64,000 nucleotides of DNA from Bacteroidales bacterium (GTDB taxonomy: Bacteria; Bacteroidota; Bacteroidia; Bacteroidales; VadinHA17). Below are positions 1 through 8,241 of this stretch, piece after piece. How positions within the stretch are numbered: position 1 is the first letter of the stretch; every line of letters begins with the position of its first letter. A program made the translations under genes and the position numbers. The notes beneath the pieces were generated by a model. The model saw nothing but the letters and a program-made list of their open reading frames with translations. It was not told where the DNA came from and searched no databases. The DNA is taken from NCBI GenBank assembly GCA_029974835.1, contig JARKQN010000127.1, positions 1 through 64,000 on the forward strand, given 5' to 3'.

Positions 1-2
1 AG

Positions 3-239
3 AAAGTTACAGGACCCTATTTCGACCGCGACAGCCTGGATATGGCGAAGGGGGGAGGTACGGTTATCGCAAAGGGAGATACACTATGGGCAGGAGTGGG
101 TCACCAGGCTGTGGCAAACTTCGATGGAACAGATTACCTGGTTTATCATGGATATGATCTTAAAGATAACGGCCGCTCGAAACTTATAATAAAAAAACTT
201 GGATGGGACAGCAGAGGATGGCCTTACATAGTAAACTGA
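3..239 (+). CDS. GH43 family arabinanase-like glycosidase, C-terminal fragment
   Basis: Only the last 78 residues are inside the window; the reading frame is open from base 3. The fragment has the pattern of the end of a five-bladed beta-propeller GH43 enzyme: a GPYFDRDSLDM strand, a GGGT turn, an H in the GVGHQAV segment, DYLVYHGYD, and a GWP near the end. In arabinan endo-1,5-alpha-L-arabinosidases this region closes the propeller and supplies a substrate-proximal histidine. The enzyme probably hydrolyses arabinan in the periplasm or outside the cell, but the catalytic acids lie upstream of the window, so substrate is an inference from the C-terminal motifs. Confidence 0.75.
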   Translation, partial: KVTGPYFDRDSLDMAKGGGTVIAKGDTLWAGVGHQAVANFDGTDYLVYHGYDLKDNGRSKLIIKKLGWDSRGWPYIVN

Positions 240-266
240 CCCTGCAAATCAAAAAGGATTATTTTC

Positions 267-274
267 TATCTTTG
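267..274 (+). promoter_or_regulatory. Bacteroidota -7 box (TATCTTTG) for the YhcH-like lipoprotein gene
   Basis: An exact match to the TAnnTTTG box lies 38 nt before the ATG at 313. No good -33 TTTG is visible about 20 nt upstream, so strength is uncertain. Confidence 0.5.
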
Positions 275-312
275 CACTTACCTTCTCAGGTAAACCAAAA
301 ATTTACGATTAA

Positions 313-930
313 ATGAAAAAACTCTTTATCCCGATTATCATGGCAGCATTGATTTCCGGTCTTTCAGGATGCAACGAAAACACTGATCCATCCCTGTGGA
401 GTGAAAAGAAAACTGATGAATGGTTTTCGAAAACAGCGTGGTACGCCGACTGGAATGTCAAACCTGACCCCTCGGTCAGTAAAAAGGAGATGGCCATTGC
501 ATGGCATAAAAACAAAGAGAGATGGCAGAAGGCTTTCTCTTTTCTTAAGGAAACCAACCTTGATACTCTTGAACTCAGACGATACGATATCGACGGAAAT
601 AACCTTTATGTCCTGGTCAGTGAATACCAGACCAAAGATGAAAATGCGGCAAAGTTTGAGGCTCACAGAAGATACGCAGATATTCAGTATGTTGCAAAGG
701 GATCCGAGATAATCCAGATCACTCCCCTGGCCATGCGCGATACAATTACTCAGGAGTACGATGCCACACGCGACATTGAATTTTTCACGGTGAAAGAACA
801 TGCCTCCTTTAATGCCGACCCCGGCAGGTTCTTCGTTTTCTTCCCCGGCGACGCCCATAAGCCCGGACTGAAAGCAGGTTCGGAACCTGCACCTGTAAGG
901 AAGATAGTTATTAAGCTGCTACTTGACTGA
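313..930 (+). CDS. YhcH/YjgK/YiaL family (DUF386) lipoprotein
   Basis: This 205-residue protein starts with a lipoprotein signal (hydrophobic stretch then LSGC around residue 20), so it should be anchored in a membrane facing the periplasm. The rest matches the YhcH/YiaL cupin-like family: FEAHRRYADIQYVAKG (about residues 116-131) and FFPGDAHKPG (about 176-185) carry the family's conserved His, Asp and Glu, which bind metal in known members. Family members are linked to sugar or sialic-acid catabolism, but their reaction is unclear. The neighbouring GH43 end fits a polysaccharide-related job. Most E. coli homologues are cytoplasmic and about 150 residues; the signal and extra N-terminal helix make this the longer exported form. 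Confidence 0.8.
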   Translation: MKKLFIPIIMAALISGLSGCNENTDPSLWSEKKTDEWFSKTAWYADWNVKPDPSVSKKEMAIAWHKNKERWQKAFSFLKETNLDTLELRRYDIDGNNLYVLVSEYQTKDENAAKFEAHRRYADIQYVAKGSEIIQITPLAMRDTITQEYDATRDIEFFTVKEHASFNADPGRFFVFFPGDAHKPGLKAGSEPAPVRKIVIKLLLD

Positions 931-932
931 GA

Positions 933-1559
933 GTGGAAATCATTAATACCATCATCGAATGGTACATGGGCCACCTGAATTATTTCACGGTGGCTCTTCT
1001 TATGACTATTGAGAGCTCATTCATCCCTTTCCCCTCAGAGGCTGTAATTCCTTTTGCCGCATATAAGGCAGCCCAGGGTGAACTGAACATATTTCTTGTG
1101 GTTCTCTCCGGAACGGCAGGCGCCCTGGCAGGAGCACTGGTTAACTATTATCTCGCCCTCTGGCTCGGACGTCCTCTGGTTTACAGGTTTGCACGCTCAG
1201 CCATAGGGAGGATGCTGCTGCTTTCAGAAGGTAAAGTGGCACATGCAGAAGAATACTTCGTAAAGAACGGGAAATCGTCAACTTTCATCGGAAGGCTGGT
1301 CCCGGCAGTGCGACAACTGATCTCCATCCCTGCAGGACTGTCGAAAATGAATATGCGCGATTTTATTATTTATACTACTCTTGGCGCCGGAATATGGAAT
1401 GTAATCCTTGCTGTTACGGGATACTACCTGTATGAGGTGAGGGAAAAAATTTACCCCTGGATAGGAGAAATTCTGATTTTCCTGGGAGTTGCCTTTGTGA
1501 TATATCTTGTTGTAAAGGCCCGTGCCGGAAGGAAACGGAATTCTAAAACTTCGCAATAA
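933..1559 (+). CDS. DedA family membrane protein
   Basis: The 208-residue protein begins at a GTG two bases after the upstream stop, so it is probably co-transcribed with the lipoprotein gene. It has the DedA layout: a re-entrant hydrophobic segment with ESSFIPFPSEA near the N-terminus, a central hydrophobic helix, then the signature GRLVPAVRQLISIPAG (about residues 118-133) and two C-terminal membrane helices. DedA proteins work in the inner membrane in proton-dependent lipid-carrier or phospholipid flipping and envelope homeostasis. Substrate cannot be told from sequence. Its 3' end overlaps the end of the convergent porin gene by 17 bp. Confidence 0.85.
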   Translation: MEIINTIIEWYMGHLNYFTVALLMTIESSFIPFPSEAVIPFAAYKAAQGELNIFLVVLSGTAGALAGALVNYYLALWLGRPLVYRFARSAIGRMLLLSEGKVAHAEEYFVKNGKSSTFIGRLVPAVRQLISIPAGLSKMNMRDFIIYTTLGAGIWNVILAVTGYYLYEVREKIYPWIGEILIFLGVAFVIYLVVKARAGRKRNSKTSQ

Positions 1560-2520
1560 ACTCAAGGGTAAGCTTATCTGTATGTATCGGTAAACTCTTC
1601 CTGAAGTAGTTTTCGTAATTAACCCTTATTTCGGCGGTGAACTGTTTCGGTTCGAAGCCGAAGTTGACGCCGAGTGTAAGCCTGTCGGCCTCAGTATTGC
1701 CGCCGAATATTGATCCTCCCATCTTATCATACCTTGCCGTTGGTGAAATAAGCCGGAGCATTTCATTTTTCACCTCAAAATTATAATATCCGTGAATATA
1801 CCATCCGTCATCGTGCCGCCTTACCGACGATGTGTCGGACCAGCCCCGGTAAACGTATTCTGTTTCAAGAAAGAGGTTGCCGGCCGTGTATCTTGCCTCC
1901 GCACCATACATCCTGAGGTGGATTTTGTTGATGGCTTCTCCCATATAAGCATTACCCGCAATTCTGAAACCGTCGTCTCTTCCGGCTGTCACCCTTGCCG
2001 CTAAATTCGGTTTTTCAATCCACTGAGGGTTGTTGTTGCCTGTTCCGTTTACCGCTCCCAGGGTCATGTCAACAGGAAAAGCTCCTGCGGTCCTGTAATT
2101 GACGTAAAACCCGATGTCTCTCATTCCGTCATTGATGTACTTTGCAAGGAATGACCTGTTTGCAAAAATGTTTTCGGCGGGATTTCTCATATAATCCGTG
2201 CTGAAGGGAATCTTTCTTTGTCCCATGAAAAAGCTCAGCCTGCTGACAGGTTCGAATCTTACGTAGGCATCAAGCATTTTGATGCGGCCTTCATCCGACA
2301 GGTCAAGTTCGGCACGGTAGGAAAAATACCCGTTTATTCTGCCCCTGGCCCCAAACCTGGCATTGCGCACTTCAAACCTCAACATCATATTGTCGAGGTC
2401 GTATTCAGCCTTGGTTTTCAGCACCCCGTCAATATCGGGAAGATATTCGGAACCCTCCTGTGAGTACGATACTGAGGGTAAAAAAAGGATTACGGCAAAC
2501 AAAAGCGTCTTAAACTTCAT
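1543..2520 (-). CDS. Outer-membrane porin, phosphate-selective porin O/P-like
   Basis: A 325-residue protein with a clean signal peptide (MKFKTLL...SYSQ) and a long run of alternating aromatic/polar beta strands ending in F, as expected for an outer-membrane barrel. Segments such as GQRKIPFSTDYMRNP and YRAELDLSDEGRIKMLDAYV resemble the OprO/OprP-like porin family of Bacteroidota. It should form a diffusion channel for small anions or other solutes; specificity is not readable. It follows the acyltransferase gene on the same strand with a 9-bp gap and may be in one transcript with it. Confidence 0.75.
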   Translation of the reverse strand: MKFKTLLFAVILFLPSVSYSQEGSEYLPDIDGVLKTKAEYDLDNMMLRFEVRNARFGARGRINGYFSYRAELDLSDEGRIKMLDAYVRFEPVSRLSFFMGQRKIPFSTDYMRNPAENIFANRSFLAKYINDGMRDIGFYVNYRTAGAFPVDMTLGAVNGTGNNNPQWIEKPNLAARVTAGRDDGFRIAGNAYMGEAINKIHLRMYGAEARYTAGNLFLETEYVYRGWSDTSSVRRHDDGWYIHGYYNFEVKNEMLRLISPTARYDKMGGSIFGGNTEADRLTLGVNFGFEPKQFTAEIRVNYENYFRKSLPIHTDKLTLEFIAKF

Positions 2521-2529
2521 CGTGAAAAT

Positions 2530-3345
2530 TCATTGTTCAAGAGAATAGACCAATTGCTTTATTTCCTGCGCCCATTCCTGATGTGTTTTATCGCCCGTTA
2601 AACTCTGCCATGGGATCACTTTCCCGAAAGTGATGGTCACTGATGAGTTGCGTTTCTTCATCATTTCGCGGGGAAGGAGCGCTGTCTCGATATACATCTT
2701 TATTCCAAGTAATTTCCTGAGGTTTGCCACGGTATAGAATAGTCCGGAGTTTCTTCCGCTGATATGAACTGGAATGATATCCCTTTGATGCTGAACGGCT
2801 TTTGTGACAAATGATTTCTGCCATCCGATGTCTGATATCTTTCCTTTTCTTCTTCTGGATACTTCGCCTGCAGGGAAAATGACTATCTGTTTGTCTGAGG
2901 CATAAACCTCGTCAAGTTTCCTGGCGGTATCGCGTGATGTCTTACCGAAAACGTCGAGCCCGATAAAAAGTGGTCTCAGGTTTGGTATATGGTTCAGAAG
3001 CTGGTTGGCGGGAGAAACAATGTCGCTGAAACGTGAGGCGAGAGCCTTATAAAGAGAGAGAGCATCTATTCCGCCGAGGGGATGGTTTGACGCGAAAATA
3101 AATCTGCCTGTTGCAGGAATGTTCTCTTCACCCCTTGTGAAAACGGTTACATTCCATCCCTTCAGCACATCTTCAACAAAGCTTAGACCACCGAGATGCC
3201 TGCTGCGGTAAATTGTCAGGTTCATCTCATCCTCGAAGATAAGCTTTTTGAGCATCCTGATCATAAAGTCAGGCATGCGGCGGAGAAAGTTCCGGCTTCC
3301 CTTTATAACCTTCTCAATGTCAATAGTCTTATCGAAATTCTCCAC
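2530..3345 (-). CDS. PlsC-like 1-acyl lipid acyltransferase
   Basis: This 271-residue protein has the fold markers of the PlsC/LPLAT family: a catalytic block SNHPLGGIDALSL (about residues 89-101) and a second block IFPAGEVSRRRKGKI that corresponds to the acceptor-binding region. The catalytic spacing is H-x5-D rather than the textbook H-x4-D. From memory, this longer NHPLGG(I/L)D form is common in Bacteroidota enzymes, including those making N-acyl amino-acid lipids. It should transfer an acyl chain onto a lyso-lipid at the inner membrane. No N-acyltransferase partner is adjacent, so a glycine/serine-lipid role is only a possibility. Confidence 0.75.
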   Translation of the reverse strand: MENFDKTIDIEKVIKGSRNFLRRMPDFMIRMLKKLIFEDEMNLTIYRSRHLGGLSFVEDVLKGWNVTVFTRGEENIPATGRFIFASNHPLGGIDALSLYKALASRFSDIVSPANQLLNHIPNLRPLFIGLDVFGKTSRDTARKLDEVYASDKQIVIFPAGEVSRRRKGKISDIGWQKSFVTKAVQHQRDIIPVHISGRNSGLFYTVANLRKLLGIKMYIETALLPREMMKKRNSSVTITFGKVIPWQSLTGDKTHQEWAQEIKQLVYSLEQ

Positions 3346-3364
3346 TCAGGTTTTATCTATGTCT

Positions 3365-3721
3365 TTATTCAACCACTTCGGCGTCGATAAATACCTCTTT
3401 TTTTGTGTTGGTTCTAGACCGCCTTATTGTTCTGGCTCCTCTGCTTCCGAAGAAGCCCCATCCTCCGCTGCCAAGCAGAAAACCAAGAGCATATAATCCG
3501 CCGTTGTTGTTCTGGGCGTACATGGTTATTTTATCGTTGAAAAGCATTCCGATAAAATCGAACGGGGCAATAAAACCGTGCCACAATCCTCCGAAAAATC
3601 CGTATGTATGCCCTGTAAGGCATGCATTGACATCTTCCGATTTTGCACAGCCCGAAAGGATAAGCAGCAATGCCGCCGAAATTATCACAATCGAAAAACC
3701 GGTTTTAAAAGGTCTGGTCAT
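3365..3721 (-). CDS. Small membrane-anchored lipoprotein of unknown function
   Basis: The 118-residue product has a hydrophobic N-terminus ending in LSGC (about residues 22-25), a typical lipobox. The middle (GGLWHGFIAPFDFIGMLF) is a hydrophobic, tryptophan/glycine-rich segment, followed by another glycine-rich hydrophobic stretch and a basic tail. Similar GLWHG-IAP segments occur in small uncharacterised envelope proteins of many bacteria. It precedes the acyltransferase gene on the same strand. No function can be assigned. Confidence 0.6.
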   Translation of the reverse strand: MTRPFKTGFSIVIISAALLLILSGCAKSEDVNACLTGHTYGFFGGLWHGFIAPFDFIGMLFNDKITMYAQNNNGGLYALGFLLGSGGWGFFGSRGARTIRRSRTNTKKEVFIDAEVVE

Positions 3722-3745
3722 TTGAATATCTGTTTTGGTAAAATG

Positions 3746-4159
3746 TCATCTGTATTTTGCAGATTTGATAAACCTTATATTGCGGAACCTCAGGGCTGCC
3801 CAGTCATCATTAATCAGAATTCTTTCAACACGGTCAAATCCCCTGTCGAGCAGCATACCCCATCCATGGTCGCGGTCGAGGTCAGATCCGTTCTTTCCGT
3901 TGCCTCTGCGCGGGTATGCAAACCAGAGATGTCCGTCAGCCACAAGATTGTGTATGGCTTTCGGAGCCATTTCATCCACATCCTCCATGTACTTCACGAA
4001 AATAAGCATCAGCTCGTAGGGAAACCTGGGATCTATGGCTGTATCGATTACAAGTCCCGGATTTTCTTTCATCAACTGATCAACAACCCCTTTTTCTGCA
4101 TTAAGCACCAGAATGCGCGGCTGATCCTTGTATCTGAGCTTCCCGAGGAGGTCTTTCAT
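3746..4159 (-). CDS. DUF3052-like conserved protein of unknown function
   Basis: A 137-residue soluble protein without signal peptide. It looks like a degenerate Rossmann-type domain: ILVLNAEKGV at the start, then a strand-helix pattern leading to LWFAYPRR and SDLDRDHGW, the phrase typical of the DUF3052 family. The biochemical role of that family is unknown. The gene faces away from the TPP riboswitch and shares the 235-bp region upstream of it. Confidence 0.6.
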   Translation of the reverse strand: MKDLLGKLRYKDQPRILVLNAEKGVVDQLMKENPGLVIDTAIDPRFPYELMLIFVKYMEDVDEMAPKAIHNLVADGHLWFAYPRRGNGKNGSDLDRDHGWGMLLDRGFDRVERILINDDWAALRFRNIRFIKSAKYR

Positions 4160-4239
4160 CCTTAATTTTTGAGAGGCCTAATTTAATCATTTAAATAATT
4201 GTAAGCCTTAAGGACACCTTTTGAAATTTAAAAAAGTCT

Positions 4240-4247
4240 TATCTTTG
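4240..4247 (+). promoter_or_regulatory. -7 box (TATCTTTG) driving the TPP-riboswitch operon
   Basis: An exact TAnnTTTG match lies just before the riboswitch aptamer. A TTTG at 4220-4223 lies 16 nt upstream, slightly closer than usual for a -33 element. Transcription would start about 4252-4255, at the aptamer's first stem. Confidence 0.6.
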
Positions 4248-4250
4248 CAA

Positions 4251-4338
4251 AGTCTTAGGATGGGGTGCCTTAATATTACGGGCTGAGATCATACCCTTGA
4301 ACCTGATCCGGGTAATGCCGGCGTAGGGAATAAAGAGT
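4251..4338 (+). promoter_or_regulatory. TPP riboswitch (THI box)
   Basis: The conserved thiamine pyrophosphate aptamer is readable directly: GGGGTGCC at 4262-4269, GGCTGAGATCATACCCTTGAACCTGATC at about 4280-4307 (the pyrimidine-sensing CUGAGA and the ACCUGAUC core), and the 3' GGGTAATGCCGGCGTAGGGA that closes the pyrophosphate-sensing helix. Outer strands CTTA and TAAAG can form P1. In Bacteroidota, TPP binding is expected to lower expression of the operon downstream, here the thiamine receptor, permease and kinase genes. Only about 55 nt separate the aptamer from the ATG at 4395; no strong terminator is visible there, so control of translation initiation is the simpler guess. Confidence 0.95.
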
Positions 4339-4394
4339 ATCACACAATTCAGCGCTAACACCTCATCGGTTGAAAATATTTTAACTGATGAAAA

Positions 4395-6827
4395 ATGAAA
4401 GCGAAAAAAGTTTTAATTATCAATCTCCTGTGCCTTTTTACCGCATTTTATGCAGCGGCACAAACCGGCGTGAATAGTGTCGCCGGACGTGTTACCGACG
4501 AAACGGGCTCTCCTCTTCCGGGTGCCTCCGTTCGTGCGGAAGGAACCGGTCTGGGTGTAGTGACCGACTCAAATGGCAGGTTCCGGCTCGCATTACCTGA
4601 AAAGGGAACATATACCCTGATGGTTTCCTTCACTGGATTTGAGAGCGCCGGCATTAATGTTTCCGTGCCTCAGAGTGGTGATCTGACAATAGCTCTTAAG
4701 CAGTTGGTTTTTATTACCGATGAGGTAATCGTTACCGCCTCAAGGGCGGAAAGGAGTACCCCGGTAACGTACAAAAATGTTTCGGGGGAGATGCTTAAAC
4801 GGCTGAATACCGGTCAGGAACTGCCTTTTGCGCTGGCGCTCACACCATCACTGGTCGAAACCTCCGAAGCCGGAAACGGGGTCGGTTATGCAGGCTTCAG
4901 GATAAGGGGTACCGAGGCAAACCGCATCAACGTTACACTCGACGGGATACCTCTTAACGACGCCGAATCGCAGCAGGTCTTCTGGGTTGATATCCCCGAC
5001 CTTGTTTCTTCGGTCGAAAATATACAGGTGCAGCGCGGTGTGGGAACATCAACCAACGGGGCCGGAGCTTTCGGAGCTTCTGTTAATATTTTAACAAAAT
5101 CAGGCACTGCTGAACCATACGCGGGGATCATTTCCTCTTTCGGCTCATTCAATACTTTCAGAACCGGTGCGGAAGCCGCAACAGGCCTGCTGAACAATAA
5201 ATTCAGCTTCAGGATGAGGGTGTCGGAGGTGAAAAGCGACGGCTATATCATGCGAACCGGTTCCGACAATAAATCACTGTTCCTGAGCGCAGGCTGGAGA
5301 ACCTCAAATTCCATACTTAAAACAAACATTATTCTGGGAAGGGAAAAAACCGGCATCAGCTGGTGGGGAGTGCCAGCCGATTCACTTGGTACAAACAGGA
5401 GGTATAACCCCGCCGGTGAATACAGAGATCCTTCAGGAAAACTGAGCTACTACGAAAATGAAACGGACAATTACCTGCAGAACCATTACCAGCTCATTTA
5501 CAGCATAAAACTTTCCGGCACCCTTCTTCTTAATGCCGCTGTTCACTATACATACGGTAAAGGTTATTACGAAGAATACAGAGAGAATCAGAAGTTCTCG
5601 AAATACGGTTTGCCTCCGGTTAAAATCGATACATCATACCTTCTTTCGACCGATCTGATCAGGAGAAAATGGATGGAAAACGGATTTTACGGAATGGTAT
5701 ATTCACTCACCTGGAGAAGGGGAGATTACAATGCCGTACTGGGTGGAGGAGTGAACCGCTATGACGGCGATCACTTCGGGAAAATAATCTGGATGAGAAA
5801 TGCAGGGGATACGCAGAAAGATCATACATGGTATTTCAATAACGGAACCAAGAGCGAAGGGAATCTGTACGGCAGAATACATTTTCCTGTTGCAGGAACC
5901 GTCACGGGTTTTGCCGACATGCAGTACCGCTATATAAAATATGTAATGACCGGCCCTGATGATGATTTCAAAGATCTTTCTCAAAAACACGTGTTCTCAT
6001 TCTTTAATCCAAAGGCCGGTCTGTTCTGGCCGGTAAGGGAAAACCATGAAGCTTACCTCTCCTTCTCGGTTGCCAACCGCGAACCCGCCAGATCCGATTT
6101 CAAGGAGGCGGCCGGAGACCCGGAGGCAACGCCAAAACCTGAAACCCTTTATGACCTTGAGGCCGGATATAATATCAAAGGCGAATCATTTACTGCAGGG
6201 TTGAACCTGTACGGCATGTTCTATGACAACCAGCTTGTGCCGACCGGACAACTGAGCGATGTGGGTTACCCGGTAATGACAAATGTTAAGAAAAGTTACA
6301 GAACAGGGATTGAATTTTCCGCATCGGTAAAGCCCCTGTCTGAGTTCTCCTGGAACTTAAACCTTACCCTTAGCAGGAACAGGATAAAAGATTTCCTGCT
6401 CCACTACACTGATTATAATACATCCGACTGGAGCAGTGAATACAAAAGCGTTGAACTGGGAACTGTCGAAATAGCTTATTCCCCGTCAGTCATTGCAGGA
6501 AGCGACTTTGAATACAGACCCGCTGATTTTCTTTCGGTGCATTTCCTGAGCAAATATGTAGGGAAACAGTATTTCGACAATACAGGAAGTGAGAACAGAA
6601 TCATCAGACCATATTTTGTAAATAATATGCAAATTGAATTCCACCCCGTAGTCAAATCCCTGAAAGGCGCCATGATACAGCTTGCCGTGAACAATATTTT
6701 TAATCACAAATACGAAAGCAACGCCTACGGTGGTGTGTGGTACGAAGACGGGCAGGAGAAAACATGGGCTTATTTCTTTCCCCAGGCAGGAATCAATTAT
6801 ATGGTCACCGCCCGGCTTGAATTTTAA
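4395..6827 (+). CDS. TonB-dependent outer-membrane receptor, thiamine-regulated
   Basis: The 810-residue protein has a signal peptide (to AAAQ, about residue 23), a carboxypeptidase-regulatory-like beta-sandwich (VAGRVTDETGSPLPGASV, residues about 28-105), a plug domain (DEVIVTASRAERSTP; RIRGTEANRINVTLDGIPLNDAESQ; VQRGVGTSTNGAGAFG) and a long beta-barrel ending in F. It imports a ligand across the outer membrane using TonB energy. The TPP riboswitch upstream and the PnuT and thiamine kinase genes downstream make thiamine or a thiamine phosphate the expected ligand; this matches the thiamine-regulated receptor (Omr1) described for Bacteroidota. Confidence 0.9.
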   Translation: MKAKKVLIINLLCLFTAFYAAAQTGVNSVAGRVTDETGSPLPGASVRAEGTGLGVVTDSNGRFRLALPEKGTYTLMVSFTGFESAGINVSVPQSGDLTIALKQLVFITDEVIVTASRAERSTPVTYKNVSGEMLKRLNTGQELPFALALTPSLVETSEAGNGVGYAGFRIRGTEANRINVTLDGIPLNDAESQQVFWVDIPDLVSSVENIQVQRGVGTSTNGAGAFGASVNILTKSGTAEPYAGIISSFGSFNTFRTGAEAATGLLNNKFSFRMRVSEVKSDGYIMRTGSDNKSLFLSAGWRTSNSILKTNIILGREKTGISWWGVPADSLGTNRRYNPAGEYRDPSGKLSYYENETDNYLQNHYQLIYSIKLSGTLLLNAAVHYTYGKGYYEEYRENQKFSKYGLPPVKIDTSYLLSTDLIRRKWMENGFYGMVYSLTWRRGDYNAVLGGGVNRYDGDHFGKIIWMRNAGDTQKDHTWYFNNGTKSEGNLYGRIHFPVAGTVTGFADMQYRYIKYVMTGPDDDFKDLSQKHVFSFFNPKAGLFWPVRENHEAYLSFSVANREPARSDFKEAAGDPEATPKPETLYDLEAGYNIKGESFTAGLNLYGMFYDNQLVPTGQLSDVGYPVMTNVKKSYRTGIEFSASVKPLSEFSWNLNLTLSRNRIKDFLLHYTDYNTSDWSSEYKSVELGTVEIAYSPSVIAGSDFEYRPADFLSVHFLSKYVGKQYFDNTGSENRIIRPYFVNNMQIEFHPVVKSLKGAMIQLAVNNIFNHKYESNAYGGVWYEDGQEKTWAYFFPQAGINYMVTARLEF

Positions 6828-6830
6828 ATA

Positions 6831-7487
6831 ATGGAAATTATCGACTGGTTTTCAGGAAATTACATTGAGATTGCGGGAGCTCTTGCCGGTATTTTGTACG
6901 TTTTCCTTGAGATTAGGCAGAACCCGATGCTCTGGCCGGTGGGCATAATTACTTCAGGTGCCTACATTATTGTCTTCTTTACGGAGAAGCTCTATGCCGA
7001 TATGAGTCTCCAGTTTTATTATGTGGTGATCAGCTTCCTCGGATGGAACTGGTGGATCAAGGGTAAGAGTATGAGGAAGAGTATGGGGAAGAGTGAGAGT
7101 GAGTGGGAGAGTGGGAGTGGGAAGAATATGAAAGTGAAGGGAACACTGCAGGTCTCGAGGCTGAAGGCCAGGACGGGCTTCGTACTGGCAGTTATTTCAA
7201 TTGCCATGTTCTTTGTTTTATGGCTTGCTCTCGGCAGGTATACCGACTCGCCCGTGCCTGCAGCCGATTCATTTATAACTACCCTTTCGGTTGTTGCAAC
7301 ATGGATGCTGGCACGGAAAATTTATGAACACTGGTACCTGTGGATCATCGTAAACTTCTCAATGTCGGCACTCTGCATTTTCAGAGGTCTTTACCCGACT
7401 CTGATACTCTACCTTGTATATGCCATAATGTCATTTGCCGGACTGAAGGAATGGTCAAAGTCGCTTCACGGTTCTGAGATGAAATGA
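6831..7487 (+). CDS. pnuT: PnuC-family inner-membrane transporter, predicted thiamine permease PnuT
   Basis: This 218-residue membrane protein begins 3 bp after the receptor gene. It has PnuC-type helices, with the substrate-site tryptophans in LGWNWW (about residues 66-71) and the ARKIYEHWYLWIIVN segment near the C-terminus. PnuC-type proteins carry vitamins by facilitated diffusion, and trapping comes from phosphorylation, here by the thiamine kinase encoded next. One oddity is a basic and serine-rich cytoplasmic insertion of about 25 residues after LGWNWW, encoded by a stretch with no cytosine and 12-bp tandem repeats. Context, not sequence alone, assigns thiamine. Confidence 0.85.
   Translation: MEIIDWFSGNYIEIAGALAGILYVFLEIRQNPMLWPVGIITSGAYIIVFFTEKLYADMSLQFYYVVISFLGWNWWIKGKSMRKSMGKSESEWESGSGKNMKVKGTLQVSRLKARTGFVLAVISIAMFFVLWLALGRYTDSPVPAADSFITTLSVVATWMLARKIYEHWYLWIIVNFSMSALCIFRGLYPTLILYLVYAIMSFAGLKEWSKSLHGSEMK
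7059..7143 (+). repeat. Cytosine-free, GA-rich tract with three 12-bp tandem repeats inside pnuT
   Basis: No C occurs for 85 bases. Units at 7065-7076, 7077-7088 and 7089-7100 share the core AAGAGT and encode KSMR, KSMG and KSES, followed by a GAGTGGGAG-type run. The period is a multiple of three, so changes in copy number would keep the frame. Confidence 0.85.
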
Positions 7488-7514
7488 AACATTTGTACCT
7501 TTGATGGTTTCATT

Positions 7515-8162
7515 ATGAAAGAGACAACAGTAATACTTGCCGACGGCAAATTTCCCGAACATCCTGTTCCCCTCGGGATTCTGAAAAAAACGCAACGGGT
7601 CGTTCTCTGCGACGGAGCCGCAAGGCACCTCAGAACTCTCGGAACCGAGCCGCTTGCCATAGTGGGTGATTGCGATTCAGTTCCTCTGTTTATCGTGAAG
7701 AAATATCACAACAAAATATTCAGGATTGCGGAACAGGAAACCAACGACCTCACAAAGGCTGTTACGTGGTGCAGCGGGAGGGGTTTGAAGAATATTTTAA
7801 TTCTGGGCGCAACAGGGAAGCGGGAAGACCATACTATCGGGAATATTTCACTGCTGCTTGAATATGGCCGGCTTCTTAAGGTGAAAATGATCACCGATAC
7901 CGGTGTGATTCTTCCTGTTTACGAAAGCAGCGAATTCAATACATTTCCCGGGCAGGAAATTTCATTCTTCTCGGTCGACGGTACTACAGAAATTACCACT
8001 GAAGGGCTCGAATATCCGCTGGTAAGGCGAAGGCTGACCAACTGGTGGCAGGCAACCCTTAACCGTGCCTCCGGCAGCACGATAAGACTGATCTTCAGCC
8101 CGGGGCCGCTGATCCTTTTTATGGGTTTCGGCAACAAAGAGTGGGAAAGATCCGTTTTCTAG
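7515..8162 (+). CDS. thiN: Thiamine pyrophosphokinase
   Basis: The 215-residue enzyme makes thiamine pyrophosphate from thiamine and ATP. Family motifs are intact: LADGKFP and CDGAARHL at the N-terminus, GDCDS (about residues 52-56) for metal/ATP, NDLTKA (about 77-82), and GATGKREDHTIGN (about 95-107) in the nucleotide site. The C-terminal half is the beta-rich thiamine-binding domain. It is the third gene of the TPP-riboswitch operon; product binding to the riboswitch would close a feedback loop. No thiamine biosynthesis gene lies nearby, consistent with a salvage operon. Confidence 0.92.
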   Translation: MKETTVILADGKFPEHPVPLGILKKTQRVVLCDGAARHLRTLGTEPLAIVGDCDSVPLFIVKKYHNKIFRIAEQETNDLTKAVTWCSGRGLKNILILGATGKREDHTIGNISLLLEYGRLLKVKMITDTGVILPVYESSEFNTFPGQEISFFSVDGTTEITTEGLEYPLVRRRLTNWWQATLNRASGSTIRLIFSPGPLILFMGFGNKEWERSVF

Positions 8163-8241
8163 ATCTGTGACATTAATAAAAAACATGCCGCGAAAAGTAT
8201 TTCTAAAGAAATTAGTAATTTTATAGTTTAAAACCTACAAT

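Noticed and set aside
3578-4165. 195-residue plus-strand frame opposite the two small minus-strand genes
   Set aside because: The minus strand has a lipobox protein and a DUF3052-like protein with readable motifs. The plus frame has none.
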